64,000 nucleotides of DNA from Bacteroidales bacterium (GTDB taxonomy: Bacteria > Bacteroidota > Bacteroidia > Bacteroidales > UBA10428), in contig JAFGIP010000092.1 of the NCBI GenBank assembly GCA_016929525.1, forward strand, positions 1 through 64,000, written 5' to 3'. The notes below the pieces were generated by a model. It had not been told where the DNA came from. It made no database searches and saw only the letters and a list, made by a program, of their open reading frames with translations. Position numbers and translations under genes: made by a program. Below, one piece after another: positions 44,364-54,981 of this stretch. Each line of letters begins with the position of its first letter. Within the stretch, counting starts at the first letter, position 1.

Positions 44364-45487
44364 TTGATGTTTCGAATATTATCATTAATACCACTTTGGT
44401 TATTTTGTAACATCCTTCCTGGTAACAATGAAATTACTGATTTCTTTAAATCCTCAAAGAGAAATGACAGGTTCAATGCTGGTGCTATAGTTATTTCCTC
44501 ATTTTTGTTGCCATTTTACAGTACCGAACAAGGTTTTTATTTTAGTGCCGGAATTCTCACATCATTTAAACCAAAACGAAACAATCCATATCTATCACAT
44601 TCTATTTTACCATTAAAAGCCGATCTTGGTATAAATAAGACTATTATGTCATCTCTACTGTTAAATTCTTATTGTCTCGATGACATTATCCGGTTCAACC
44701 TTCTTTTCATTTATAATAACCTCAACGATCATTACTGGGGAGTCGGAATGGACAGAAGTCTAAATGTAGAAAAAGGTAGCCTGACAACAGCATATAGAAG
44801 AAAATATTTTGCCATTCAACCTGAACTTGCAGTTCAGGTTATTAAAAATATTTATGCCGGAATTATTTATGATTACATCCATACGGTCGCAACAGATATT
44901 ACCGATCTGATGAAAGAAGATGAATATATCATCAAGTTTGGGACTGATATAAGATCAACAGGCCTCGGCGCATTGTTTAAATTTGACTCACGCTCATCTT
45001 TCTCCAGTCCTGCAAAGGGATTATTTATTAAACTTAATTATAAGATCTATCGTGAAATATTTGGCAGTAAATATGAATTTGAGATTGTTCAGTTTGATTA
45101 CAGGCAGGATCAACCTTAACATGGCAGTTAAAAAGCAGAATTGGCTTAAACAATATTCCCTGGTCTGAAATGTCCGGTCTCGGAGGCACAAATAATTTAA
45201 GGGGGAATCATCCCGGCCAGTTCATTGATAAATCGAACCTCATTTTTCAACTTGAATACAGACACACTTTTAATCGTCTATTTTCAGATGAGTTTTCCCG
45301 ACATGGAATAGTTTACTGGATTGGTGCCGGTACAATTTTTGATAACATCAGTAACATCAATAAGGCAATATTTAATACCGGATTTGGATATCGGTATAGA
45401 TTACAACCACAAATTAATTTAAGGTTAGATATTGGATTTGGTTCCAATAATTTTGGCATTTACACTGGACTGAACGAAGCTTTTTAA
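44364..45487 (+). pseudogene. Frameshifted BamA/TamA-like surface antigen (Omp85 barrel)
   Basis: The first frame (44364-45119) has barrel strands typical of bacterial surface antigens (STEQGFYFSAGILTSF, FAIQPELAVQVIKNIYAGII, FDSRSSFSSPAKGLFIKLNY). It ends at DYRQDQP-stop. The remainder (STLTWQLKSRIGLNNIPWSE, then MSGLGGTNNLRGNHPGQF) continues in another frame from about 45107 to the stop at 45487. Loss of one CAGG unit at CAGGCAGG (about 45100-45108) would explain it. The joined 370 or so residues match the barrel part of Omp85 proteins, without POTRA domains. A promoter precedes it. It may be a true pseudogene or a sequencing error. Confidence 0.75.
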
Positions 45488-45517
45488 TTAAAGGTTTAAC
45501 TTTAAACTCTGTAGGCA

Positions 45518-46093
45518 ATGAAAAAAATAATTATAATATTAGCTGTATTCGTTATACCTGTTTGCATATCAGGACAGGATGACGGAATAATTAGTAAGGA
45601 AGAACAACGTGAACTCGCTAAAGAAAAAAGAAAAGCTGAAAAACTGGCTGAAAATCAAAAAGCTATTGAACTCACTAAACTGATGCTTGATTATCAAAGG
45701 TTTGTTCTTGAAGCAAATTATGTTTCAGGGAAATCCGGACAGAGGTATATTGTAAGTCCGAATTTAAATTTTATGTACGTTGATTCTACCGAAGCTGTAC
45801 TTCAACTTGGCAACCCCTGGGGTGTGGGAATAAACGGCGTTGGTGGTATAACACTGGATGGTACGGTTAAAAAATACGAAGTAGTAAAGAAAGAGAATAA
45901 AAGAGGTATTTCATATTCTGTAAGTATGTTCATAATAACACACGCTGGAACATACGATATACATATGTGGGTAACTCAGTCAGGGAAAGCCGATGCAACT
46001 GTCAGAGGCAGTACATCCGGTCAGCTTACTTATTCAGGAGATCTTGTGCCTCTTAGTTTATCAAAAGTATATAAAGGAAATTCCTTTCCATAA
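45518..46093 (+). CDS. DUF4251 secreted protein
   Basis: The 191-residue protein has a signal peptide (IIILAVFVIPVCISGQ), a charged helix rich in Lys/Glu (LAKEKRKAEKLAENQKAIEL) and the DUF4251 strand domain (GQRYIVSPNLNFMYVDSTEA, GVGINGVGGITLDGTVKKYE). This family is confined to Bacteroidetes and has no known function. It follows the broken surface antigen by 30 bases and may be co-transcribed. Confidence 0.85.
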   Translation: MKKIIIILAVFVIPVCISGQDDGIISKEEQRELAKEKRKAEKLAENQKAIELTKLMLDYQRFVLEANYVSGKSGQRYIVSPNLNFMYVDSTEAVLQLGNPWGVGINGVGGITLDGTVKKYEVVKKENKRGISYSVSMFIITHAGTYDIHMWVTQSGKADATVRGSTSGQLTYSGDLVPLSLSKVYKGNSFP

Positions 46094-46185
46094 ATAAATT
46101 AAATATCACAATAAATACCGCATAATCCAGTTTTTTAAAATATTTTTGATCTTTAATATTATTAACTAAACCTTTCTATTTAATT

Positions 46186-47103
46186 ATGGAATCATCAGGC
46201 ACCAGCTCCGCAAATAATTTTAATAAAACATCGCAGAACAGGCAGGTACCTATGTACCTGATTGCGATCGTTATAACTCTGGCTGTTGTAGCCATTCTTC
46301 TGGCCGCTAAACTTTTTATCAATACCCGTCAACGCAATGAAGTTCGTGAAGCACTTACATACGTTGAAGATCAAAAAACAAAACTTGAAGGTGAATTAAA
46401 TACACTTATTGTTGACTATGATTCGCTAAAAACTTATAACGACTCGTTGGCTTCGCAACTTGAGGCAGAACAGGAAAAAATCAGAAAACTACTTAGATAC
46501 CAGGCATCCAATACGCAAAAAATCAAAATGTACCAGAACGAACTTGAAACTCTAAGAAAAATAATGCGAAGTTATATTGTACAGATCGATTCGCTGAACA
46601 CACGCAACCAGGAGCTTACTGCAGAAAACATTGAAGTAAGGGAAAAACTAAGCAAAAAAGCATCTGAATACGATGAATTATCTAAAAAAACCGAAGAATT
46701 AAGTTCAACGGTAAAATCCGCTCAACGCTTAACAGCAAAAAATATTCTTGCTGAAGGCCTTAATGAAAACTCTAAACCTAAAGATAAGATAAAAAAAGTA
46801 ACAAAAATAAGAGTGTGTTTTACCGTGCGTGAAAATGCCGTAGCAATACCTGGCAGTAAAATGATTTATCTCCGAATTATCAGACCTGACGAGGTTGTAC
46901 TCTCCTCACCTGATGCCGGTATTTTTTTATTTGAGGGAGAATCAATGGTTTATTCTGCTAAACGTGAGCTTGACTATGATAATTCAGATATAGATATGTG
47001 TATTTTCTGGGATGCAAACGAGGAACTTATTGAAGGGACATATTTTGTTGGAATTTACTCTGAAGGCTTTGAAATTGGCACAACAACATTTGCTTTGAAA
47101 TAG
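46186..47103 (+). CDS. Membrane-anchored coiled-coil protein
   Basis: The 305-residue protein has one transmembrane segment (about 24-46, YLIAIVITLAVVAILLAAKL). A long coiled coil follows (about 55-180, with repeated LNTLIVDYDSLKTYNDSL-type heptads). The C-terminal strand domain (about 205-305) contains ICFTVRENAVAIPGS-like and GTYFVGIYSEGFEIGTTTFA segments. The coiled coil should project into the periplasm. I do not recognise a named family. It is divergent in function from its neighbours and convergent with hemW. Confidence 0.7.
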   Translation: MESSGTSSANNFNKTSQNRQVPMYLIAIVITLAVVAILLAAKLFINTRQRNEVREALTYVEDQKTKLEGELNTLIVDYDSLKTYNDSLASQLEAEQEKIRKLLRYQASNTQKIKMYQNELETLRKIMRSYIVQIDSLNTRNQELTAENIEVREKLSKKASEYDELSKKTEELSSTVKSAQRLTAKNILAEGLNENSKPKDKIKKVTKIRVCFTVRENAVAIPGSKMIYLRIIRPDEVVLSSPDAGIFLFEGESMVYSAKRELDYDNSDIDMCIFWDANEELIEGTYFVGIYSEGFEIGTTTFALK

Positions 47104-47157
47104 AATATTATCTTCTGTTTATAGCCCATTGAATTATTAAATTCAATGGTTTTTATT

Positions 47158-48291
47158 TTATACCATAAAAAGTTCGGAAATAATGTAATCAGATACTAAC
47201 TTACCTTCAACTGTGAGAAGTAGTGTATTTTCATCTGTTGTTAAATAACCGTTTTTTTTAAATTTATCCGCTGAATTTATAAGGTGAACAGTATATTCTT
47301 CTCCGAAATCAGCTTCAATTTTCTTCAAATCTGCTCCCCACATCGTACGAAGAGAAACCAGAATATAATCATTGAACCTGGTATTGGTATTTATAATCTC
47401 TGTTTCAAAATAATCATTACTGCTTTTCTCTAATGAATCAATATAACGTTGGTTATTCGATATATTCCATCGCCGGGTATTTAAATCATAAGAATGTGCC
47501 GACGGACCTATACCAATGTATGGCTGACCTGTCCAATAACCCAGGTTGTGTTTTGAATATTCTCTTTTTCTTGCAAAATTTGAGATTTCATAGTGCTCAA
47601 AACCTTCACTCTGAGTAAACTCTATTAAAATATTAAACTGGGTCATACTTAAATCTTCATCAATTGGTTCTATTTGTCCTTTACTTAATCTTCTCCCAAA
47701 AACTGTTTTAGGTTCAATATTTAAATGATATGCTGATAAGTGATTAATTTTTAGTTTCCGGAATTCTTCCAGATTAAAATACCATTCTTCCGAATTCATC
47801 CAAGGTAAACCATATATAAGATCAACATTTATATTTTCAATTCCGATATCCTTCAGATAAAATATACTGTTCATTGCATCTTCAGCATTATGCCTTCTGT
47901 TCAACAATCTCAGATCGTTGTCAATAAACGATTGTATACCAACACTAAACCTGTTAACAGGAACTGCAGATCTTATTTCTGAAATATATCTTTTATTCAG
48001 ATCATCCGGATTGGCTTCAATGGTAAATTCAGGGTCGTCTGAAATATTACAATATCTTAAGACAGTATCATATAAATATTCAAACTCCTGTGCCGACAAT
48101 ACTGTCGGAGTTCCTCCACCAACATAAATTGTATCAAATACCAAATTGGATAATTCCTTTTCCCTCTGCTGTATTTCACATACAATTGCTTTAATAAGCT
48201 GTGATTTCTTCTTTAAAGAAACCGTAAAATGAAAATCACAGTAATAACATACTTTTCTGCAAAAAGGAATATGTATGTATAACCCGGCCAT
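47158..48291 (-). CDS. hemW: Radical SAM heme chaperone HemW
   Basis: Starting at the ATG at 48291 (MAGLYIHIPFCRKVCYYCDF), the protein has 377 residues. The radical SAM cluster is CRKVCYYC. Family motifs include DTIYVGGGTPTVLSAQEFEY, FTIEANPDDLN, RFSVGIQSFID and GLPWM. HemW inserts heme into respiratory enzymes; older annotation calls it oxygen-independent coproporphyrinogen oxidase. The additional Cys that separates true HemN is absent. Six codons upstream of 48291 are unlikely. Confidence 0.92.
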   Translation of the reverse strand: MAGLYIHIPFCRKVCYYCDFHFTVSLKKKSQLIKAIVCEIQQREKELSNLVFDTIYVGGGTPTVLSAQEFEYLYDTVLRYCNISDDPEFTIEANPDDLNKRYISEIRSAVPVNRFSVGIQSFIDNDLRLLNRRHNAEDAMNSIFYLKDIGIENINVDLIYGLPWMNSEEWYFNLEEFRKLKINHLSAYHLNIEPKTVFGRRLSKGQIEPIDEDLSMTQFNILIEFTQSEGFEHYEISNFARKREYSKHNLGYWTGQPYIGIGPSAHSYDLNTRRWNISNNQRYIDSLEKSSNDYFETEIINTNTRFNDYILVSLRTMWGADLKKIEADFGEEYTVHLINSADKFKKNGYLTTDENTLLLTVEGKLVSDYIISELFMV

Positions 48292-48430
48292 ATAATTGTT
48301 ATTTAACACCCATCAAAGATGAACAGAAAAATAAACAATGCTTTGTTTTAGGCAAATATTCATTTATTATCTCACTTCCAATGCAGAATAAATTTTAATA
48401 CCTTTAATAATAGTTGCTAAAATCAGTAGC

Positions 48431-51400
48431 ATGAAAATAAGGTCGAAGATAACTCCAAAAGGAAGGCAAATAAACCCTGATACTTTGAGTTATTGGCAGA
48501 ATAAATATCTCTCATTATTTGAAAAATTCACTTCCCCTGTTCTTGAAGTAGAGGGAAACAGAATATTACATTATAACAAATATGCAAAACAACTTTTCAA
48601 ACTGAAAGATCAACGTAAAAAGCTTTATCTGAACGATCTGTTTGACGACTGTTCAAAATTCAAACCCGGCAAAACAAATATTAAAGTCAGAACCAAAGAA
48701 GGCCGAATTAATTTTAATATTGATATTATTGAACTTGAATCTCCTGCTAACTTCATTATTATTGTAAACTATGGTCAGGAAATAGAATTAAATCCAAAAA
48801 AAGCGGCACAGATCAAAACGGGTGATTTTGAAAATGATTACTACAGTCATATATCCGAATTTTGTAATAAAATTAAGAATGGATTCTTCGTAACCGACAC
48901 GGCAGGTAATTTTTACACGGCGAATATCGCATTTTGCAATCTTACAGGGTATACACTGGAAGAACTACAAAAATTGAATTTTTTTAAAATCACACCTGAA
49001 AATTGGCTTGAGTATGAAAAGAATATTTATGAAAAAACACTTAAAACCCGTAATGCCTGTACTTATGAAAAGGAAATAAGACATAAATCCGGATTCCTTG
49101 TTCCTGTTGAAATTCAAGTATACCCTTATTTTAAAGAGGATTTACATGCCGGTTATAATTTTATGGTTCATAATATTACCAATGACAAAAAGATGTACAA
49201 CGAATTAATAGAAACCCGGCGTCTTTTTGATTCCTCATTAAAACATTCATCTTCGATAATTCTGATTTATGATAGTAAGGGTAAGGTTATTTATTCAAAT
49301 CTTGATTTTTTCAATATAGCAAGAGTAAATAACATTAAAACACCCGCTGATATTTTAAATCAACCCATACCTTTCGAATTGTATGATGCCAACGGAGCCC
49401 TTGTTTCCCCTGATAATTTCCCTCTAAGATCTGCACTAACTAAAGGTAAGATAACATCAAATGCCGAGTTTGAAGTTAAAGCTGATAATACTAGAGTCTG
49501 GGTATCAGCAACAGCTTCACCTATAAAAGATGAAAAAGGTGAAATAATTGCTGCCATTATGACCATAACATTAATCGACGATAGGAAAAGGACAGAAATT
49601 GAATTAAAAGAATCCAAACTTATAGTTGAATCAATCTTAGATACTACTCCTGCCAGAGTATTCTGGAAAGATCGCCAGTTACGATTTCTTGGTTGTAACA
49701 AAATGTTCCTTAAAGATGCAGGATTGTCTGATATAAATCAGATAATTGGCAAAACCGATCACGACATGGTCTGGGCAAAGCATGCTAAACAATACCAGTC
49801 TGATGATAAAGATATAATAAATACCGGTAATGCAAAGCTTGGTATTGAAGAGCCGCATACAACTCCTGACGGCAACATAATGTGGGTACGTACTTATAAA
49901 ATCCCACTTAAAAATCCCGATGGGGAAATTATAGGTATACTAGGTTCATATTATGATATTACAGAATTGAGAAACACTGTATTAGAATTACATGAACATC
50001 AGAATATTCTTGAACAACTCGTTAAGGCCCGAACTGATGAAATTGCCATTATTAATGATCAACTCAATGTAAAAAACGCCGAACTTGAAGAGAAAAACCT
50101 GGAGCTCCTTTCCAGCAATAAAGAATTAAAAACCCAGTTCGAAGAAAAGAACAAAATTGAACAACAACTTATTCAAAGTGAAAATATTCTAAGGGGATTT
50201 ATCGAAGAATCTTCGCAAGGTATATGTTTGATTAACAGAAAGGGTAAGATTATCGAATGGAATGATGCAATGTCTGAAATATTTGAAACAGACAGAAAAA
50301 AATACATTAATAAAAATATCTGGGAATTAGATATTGATACCCTCCCTTCCGGCATTACCAATGAAGCTGAGAAAAATATAATAAAGGAAACAAGCCTTGA
50401 TCTGTTAAATAATCCCCGCCATTTGGTAGTCAATGATGTTGAGAGAGAAATTAACGGAAAAACGAAGTACATAAACTACAGAATGTTCCCAATTCAAAGT
50501 GCGAAAGGAATAATTATCGGCAGAATTAATATTGACGTTACCGATCAAAAGCTTGCGTTCATAGAGCTGGAACAGTATAAAACACACCTTGAACAGTTGG
50601 TTGATAAACGTACCGACGAACTCCGGCAAAGTGAAGTACAGTTGCGACTTCTTCTTCAATCCGTTCCGATGGCTTTCTACTCCTATCAATCAGAAAACAG
50701 AAATAAAACTCTTTGGTACAGCGAACAGATAAAAACTTTAACAGGGTTTGAACCATCTGATTTCACAAAAAATCCTTTGCTCTGGTTAGAAAGAATTAAT
50801 AAAGATGATTATGCTGTATTACATGATTCTTTTAATAATATTTCACCTAATATACCTGTTACCTGTGAATACAGATGGAAAAACAAAAAAAATCAATATA
50901 TCTGGATATATGACCAGGCTGTGCTTATTGAAAAGACTGAAAACCATCCTTCAATGGTTATCGGATGTTTTATGGACATTACGGAAAGAAGAGAGGCTGA
51001 AAACTCTGTTTTAGAGAGCGAACGTAATTACCGTGAAATATTTAACTCCACAAGTGATGCAATTTTTATTCATAATGTACAAACCGGTACTATTGAAGAT
51101 GTTAATAGTACAATGCTTGCAATGTTCAATACAAATTACGAGAATGTCATAGCTAATGGTTTCTTTCAGTTTACAACTGATACACCTCCATTCGATATGG
51201 AAAATGCACTTAAACAAATGGAAATTACACTTGAAAAAGGATTTCATCAGTTTGAGTGGCTTGCAAAAAAGGCAACCGGCGAACGTTTCTGGACACATGT
51301 TTCCTTAAGAAAAATACGATTGAACAACATTGATAAAGTTATGGCCATTGTCAGAGATATAGATGAACAAAAGAAAACCGAAGGTCAAATAAAATATCGT

Positions 51401-53692
51401 AATGATTTTGAGAAATTAATTTATAATATTTCTTCCCGGTTTATCAATTTACCTTATGAAGAAGTTGATGCCAGTATTGATGTTGCCCTAAAAGAAATAG
51501 GAGCCTTCGCAAAAACCGATGCAGCATATATTTTTATATATAACAACGAGGCACATACCATAAGTATCAAACATTTATGGCAAAGTGAATCAATAAATTT
51601 CATCATTAAATCATTGATTGATGTAGATTTTAGTTTTATTAAATGGCATGCTGATATAATTCTTTCAAATAATGTTGTTAATGTAAAATCAACCTATGAT
51701 TTACCTGAAGAAGCAGGTATACTCAAAGAAATAGTTTTACAACAAAATGTTCATTCATTTGTGGATGTTCCTTTAATATATCAGGGAACAACGATTGGGT
51801 TTATTGGTCTGGCAGTGAAAGAACCCGGCCGCGTCTGGCTTAATGATGAGATCACCCTTCTGAGAATGATCGGACAGTCATTTATAAATGCGATCAAAAG
51901 AAAGGAATCTGTTCATGCATTATTAGATAGTGAGCAAACACACCGTGAGATTTATAATGCTACTTCTGAAGCTATGATAGTTGTAGACTTTGAAACTGCT
52001 AAATTCCTGGATGTTAATAATGCACTTCTTGAAATGTTTAATATGACTTATGAAGAAGCCATAGAAAAAGATTTATTCGAATTAATATCAACCTGTTCTT
52101 CCTATTCAAAAAAACAAATACATACCTTCATAACCAGAGCTGCTGAGGGGAAACCCCTGGTTTTTGAATGGTTTGCCAATAAAAAAGACGGATCGGGATT
52201 CTGGATAGAAAATTCATTACGAAGTGCTGATATTAAGGGTAAGAAAAGATTATTATCTGTTCTTCGCGATATTACGGATAGAAAAAAAGCAGAAGAGGAA
52301 TTAAAGAAAAGTGAAGAAAAATATCGTTTACTCGTTGAAAGCCAAACCGATTTAGTAATTAAAATCGATCCGGATGGCAGATTTCTGTTCGTTAGTCCTT
52401 CATACTGTGAGTTATTTAGTAAAACAGAGCAACATTTTTTTGGGAAAAAATTCATTACCATGGTACACGAAGACGATCAGAAAAAAACTACGGCCTTAAT
52501 CAAAAACTTGTATTCTCCTCCGCATACCTGTTTTATTGAACAGCGTTCATATACTAAAGACGGATGGAGATGGATTGCATGGAATGATAAGGCTCTTCTT
52601 GATAAAAACAATAAGGTAAAAGAAATAATTTGTGTCGGAAGGGATATAACCTATCAAAAAGGAGTTGAAGAAGCTTTGAGACGCAGTGAAGACAGATTCC
52701 GATCCATTGTACAACAGCTCTCGGATATAGTCCTGATAATTGATAAAGAAACCAATATCTTATATGATACACCATCTGTAGAACATATACTTGGATACCA
52801 TGAATCATTTTTAGTTGGAAAACCAGGTATTGAATTAATTCATCCGGAAGATAAAAATGTATTTCTCAGTAAACTTAACGAGCTTATTGATAACAAAACC
52901 CAAATCGTCACAATTGAATTAAGAATGAAGCATGACAATAATAATTGGATACCCCTCGAAACTGTTATAATTAACCTGTTAAATCATCCTTCCATTAATG
53001 GTTTAATTATTACAATGCGCGATATATCTGAAAGGAAACTTGTTGAAAAAAGAATATTAGATGCTGTCATTAAAACTGAAGAACAAGAACGGGAACGATT
53101 TGCTAAGGATCTTCACGACGATCTTGGCCCTTTGTTATCAAGTTTAAAAATGTATATCAATTCAATAAACGCTTTTGAGAACCCTGATAAAAATGAATAT
53201 ATCATTCAGCAGCTTAATGAAATAATAAAAGAATCAATCGCAACTACAAAGAATGTTTCCAATGATCTGAGCCCTCATATTTTGAATAATTACGGGCTTG
53301 TATCTGCTACTGAATCTTTTTTAAAAAAAGTACCTTCTGCAATTCATGTTAATCTTGATACAGATCTTACAATAGCTCGTTTTTCGAGTACTGTTGAAAA
53401 TTCGTTTTACAGAATCATCAAGGAATTAATAAATAATACTCTGAAACATGCTAATGCAAGTGAAATAAATATTAAATTATTTGAAAGTAACCAAAATCTG
53501 TTTTTAGATTACAGCGATAACGGAAAGGGATTTGATGTAAAAAGTCTGGAAGAAGGAAAGCATCATGGTATGGGACTTTCAAATATACTTAGCCGCGCAA
53601 AATCGCTAAACGGTAAATTCGAGTTTAAAACAGGTATAAACCAGGGATTTACATTTAAACTTAATATACCCATTAGCCAGACTATTGCTTAA
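48431..53692 (+). CDS. Multi-PAS sensor histidine kinase (nine PAS, one GAF, HisKA_3)
   Basis: This 1753-residue soluble kinase has no transmembrane segments. PAS-like units begin at about 140, 260, 395, 580, 735, 860, 1165, 1290 and 1415, most ended by a PAC motif (for example ILGSYYDITELR, SVLRDITDRKKAEEEL). A GAF-like domain lies between the sixth and seventh PAS (about 995-1145). The kinase is of the NarL/DesK class: phospho-acceptor His1562 in ERFAKDLHDDLGPLL, an N box (ELINNTLKHANASEI) and G box (DYSDNGKGFD). The gene 47 bases downstream encodes a matching NarL-type regulator. The input signals are unknown. Confidence 0.92.
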   Translation: MKIRSKITPKGRQINPDTLSYWQNKYLSLFEKFTSPVLEVEGNRILHYNKYAKQLFKLKDQRKKLYLNDLFDDCSKFKPGKTNIKVRTKEGRINFNIDIIELESPANFIIIVNYGQEIELNPKKAAQIKTGDFENDYYSHISEFCNKIKNGFFVTDTAGNFYTANIAFCNLTGYTLEELQKLNFFKITPENWLEYEKNIYEKTLKTRNACTYEKEIRHKSGFLVPVEIQVYPYFKEDLHAGYNFMVHNITNDKKMYNELIETRRLFDSSLKHSSSIILIYDSKGKVIYSNLDFFNIARVNNIKTPADILNQPIPFELYDANGALVSPDNFPLRSALTKGKITSNAEFEVKADNTRVWVSATASPIKDEKGEIIAAIMTITLIDDRKRTEIELKESKLIVESILDTTPARVFWKDRQLRFLGCNKMFLKDAGLSDINQIIGKTDHDMVWAKHAKQYQSDDKDIINTGNAKLGIEEPHTTPDGNIMWVRTYKIPLKNPDGEIIGILGSYYDITELRNTVLELHEHQNILEQLVKARTDEIAIINDQLNVKNAELEEKNLELLSSNKELKTQFEEKNKIEQQLIQSENILRGFIEESSQGICLINRKGKIIEWNDAMSEIFETDRKKYINKNIWELDIDTLPSGITNEAEKNIIKETSLDLLNNPRHLVVNDVEREINGKTKYINYRMFPIQSAKGIIIGRINIDVTDQKLAFIELEQYKTHLEQLVDKRTDELRQSEVQLRLLLQSVPMAFYSYQSENRNKTLWYSEQIKTLTGFEPSDFTKNPLLWLERINKDDYAVLHDSFNNISPNIPVTCEYRWKNKKNQYIWIYDQAVLIEKTENHPSMVIGCFMDITERREAENSVLESERNYREIFNSTSDAIFIHNVQTGTIEDVNSTMLAMFNTNYENVIANGFFQFTTDTPPFDMENALKQMEITLEKGFHQFEWLAKKATGERFWTHVSLRKIRLNNIDKVMAIVRDIDEQKKTEGQIKYRNDFEKLIYNISSRFINLPYEEVDASIDVALKEIGAFAKTDAAYIFIYNNEAHTISIKHLWQSESINFIIKSLIDVDFSFIKWHADIILSNNVVNVKSTYDLPEEAGILKEIVLQQNVHSFVDVPLIYQGTTIGFIGLAVKEPGRVWLNDEITLLRMIGQSFINAIKRKESVHALLDSEQTHREIYNATSEAMIVVDFETAKFLDVNNALLEMFNMTYEEAIEKDLFELISTCSSYSKKQIHTFITRAAEGKPLVFEWFANKKDGSGFWIENSLRSADIKGKKRLLSVLRDITDRKKAEEELKKSEEKYRLLVESQTDLVIKIDPDGRFLFVSPSYCELFSKTEQHFFGKKFITMVHEDDQKKTTALIKNLYSPPHTCFIEQRSYTKDGWRWIAWNDKALLDKNNKVKEIICVGRDITYQKGVEEALRRSEDRFRSIVQQLSDIVLIIDKETNILYDTPSVEHILGYHESFLVGKPGIELIHPEDKNVFLSKLNELIDNKTQIVTIELRMKHDNNNWIPLETVIINLLNHPSINGLIITMRDISERKLVEKRILDAVIKTEEQERERFAKDLHDDLGPLLSSLKMYINSINAFENPDKNEYIIQQLNEIIKESIATTKNVSNDLSPHILNNYGLVSATESFLKKVPSAIHVNLDTDLTIARFSSTVENSFYRIIKELINNTLKHANASEINIKLFESNQNLFLDYSDNGKGFDVKSLEEGKHHGMGLSNILSRAKSLNGKFEFKTGINQGFTFKLNIPISQTIA

Positions 53693-53704
53693 TAGTTATA
53701 TTCT

Positions 53705-53712
53705 TATATTTG
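53705..53712 (+). promoter_or_regulatory. Candidate -7 box for the NarL-type regulator
   Basis: TATATTTG matches TAnnTTTG, 27 bases before the GTG at 53740. It would give the regulator its own transcript in addition to readthrough from the kinase. No good -33 box is visible. Confidence 0.4.
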
Positions 53713-53739
53713 TAATTAACTAAACCAGCCAGACAAATA

Positions 53740-54378
53740 GTGAGTAATAAAGTCAAGATAGTGGTAGCAATTGTTGATGACCATCAGTTATTTCGAAATG
53801 GTTTGAAATTCATTATTGAAAATGAGAAGGATATGGAAGTTTGCTTTGAAGCTTCCAATGGAAAAGAATTTCTTGAATTTCTGAAAAATTTCAAACCTGA
53901 TGTAGTACTTATGGATATAAATATGCCTGGAATGGATGGCGTTGAAACCACACGAAGATCATTGGAAATTTCGCCTGATCTTGATGTTCTTGTATTATCA
54001 ATGTATAGTGATATTGAATATTATAACACAATGATCGATCTTGGTGTTAAAGGATTCATACTGAAAGATATTGATAATGATGAATTAATTGAAGCCATTC
54101 GTAAAGTACATGCAGGAGGTAATTTCTTTTCACAGGAGCTGCTTCTTCGTCTGATAAAAAATAAACCCGATGGAGAAGGTATTGATCTGACCAAAAGAGA
54201 AAAGGAAGTACTCGAACTCATTTGTCAGGGATATTCAAATCAACAAATCTCTGAGGAATTGTTTATAAGCCAGCGAACCGTAGAGCGTCATCGTTCCAGC
54301 CTGCTTTTTAAAACTGATTCAAAGAATTCTATCAGCCTGGTAGTATATGCAATAAAAAATAACCTAGTAAAGATTTAG
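53740..54378 (+). CDS. NarL/LuxR-family response regulator, partner of the multi-PAS kinase
   Basis: The start is a GTG at 53740. The 212 residues are a receiver (IVDDHQLFRNGL, Asp13-Asp14; phospho-acceptor Asp59 in VVLMDINMPGMDG; Lys109 in GFILKDI) and a LuxR HTH (LTKREKEVLELICQGYSNQQ, then ISEELFISQRTVERHR). Its type matches the HisKA_3 kinase just upstream. The targets are unknown. Confidence 0.93.
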   Translation: MSNKVKIVVAIVDDHQLFRNGLKFIIENEKDMEVCFEASNGKEFLEFLKNFKPDVVLMDINMPGMDGVETTRRSLEISPDLDVLVLSMYSDIEYYNTMIDLGVKGFILKDIDNDELIEAIRKVHAGGNFFSQELLLRLIKNKPDGEGIDLTKREKEVLELICQGYSNQQISEELFISQRTVERHRSSLLFKTDSKNSISLVVYAIKNNLVKI

Positions 54379-54389
54379 AATTATAATGG

Positions 54390-54926
54390 TTATTTTTTTT
54401 CCAGTTCCACCAGAACATCTTCTTTATTTACCACATCATTCTTTCGCACTACAATATTTGTCACTTTTCCTGTAACAGGTGAAGAAATTTCGTTTTGCAT
54501 TTTCATAGCCTCCAGAATTAGTAAAGCTTCCCCTTCCTTCACATCAGTTCCGGCATCTACCAGAATATCCACGATCTTTCCTGGCATTGGTGCCTGAACC
54601 ATTTCATGTGTGCTTTTAGATTTTGTCTTGTCGAGATATTTTTTACGCTTGTACGATATTGGCGTTTCAATGGTGAAAACATAACTAACACCATTGATTA
54701 ATACTGTATACTTATTTTGACTTCGTTCAAGAATTTCAGCTAAATATTTCTTTCTTTTATATAAAATATAAGTAAATCCATTTTCATCATCGAAAATTTT
54801 TATTTCAGTCTTTTTACCATTGATTTTTAAATCTTCACTGAATGGATTTCTGATTTTATATCTTTTGTCCTGAGAAGAGACGGCTATATATTCTGCTTCT
54901 TCTATTTTTTTCCTTGTCAGTTTCAT
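54390..54926 (-). CDS. Biotin carboxyl carrier protein of acyl-CoA carboxylase
   Basis: The 178-residue protein ends in a biotinyl domain (VQAPMPGKIVDILVDAGTDV, then LLILEAMKMQNEI); the Lys of EAMKM carries biotin. The N-terminal 100 residues are a strand-rich BT-like domain that binds the carboxylase partners. It is the last gene of the series carboxyltransferase-biotin carboxylase-carrier, 55 bases behind the carboxylase. Confidence 0.92.
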   Translation of the reverse strand: MKLTRKKIEEAEYIAVSSQDKRYKIRNPFSEDLKINGKKTEIKIFDDENGFTYILYKRKKYLAEILERSQNKYTVLINGVSYVFTIETPISYKRKKYLDKTKSKSTHEMVQAPMPGKIVDILVDAGTDVKEGEALLILEAMKMQNEISSPVTGKVTNIVVRKNDVVNKEDVLVELEKK

Positions 54927-54981
54927 ATTAATCTTATTTCAGAGATTTTATAAATATTTTGATAATCTGATAGGAATTCCG

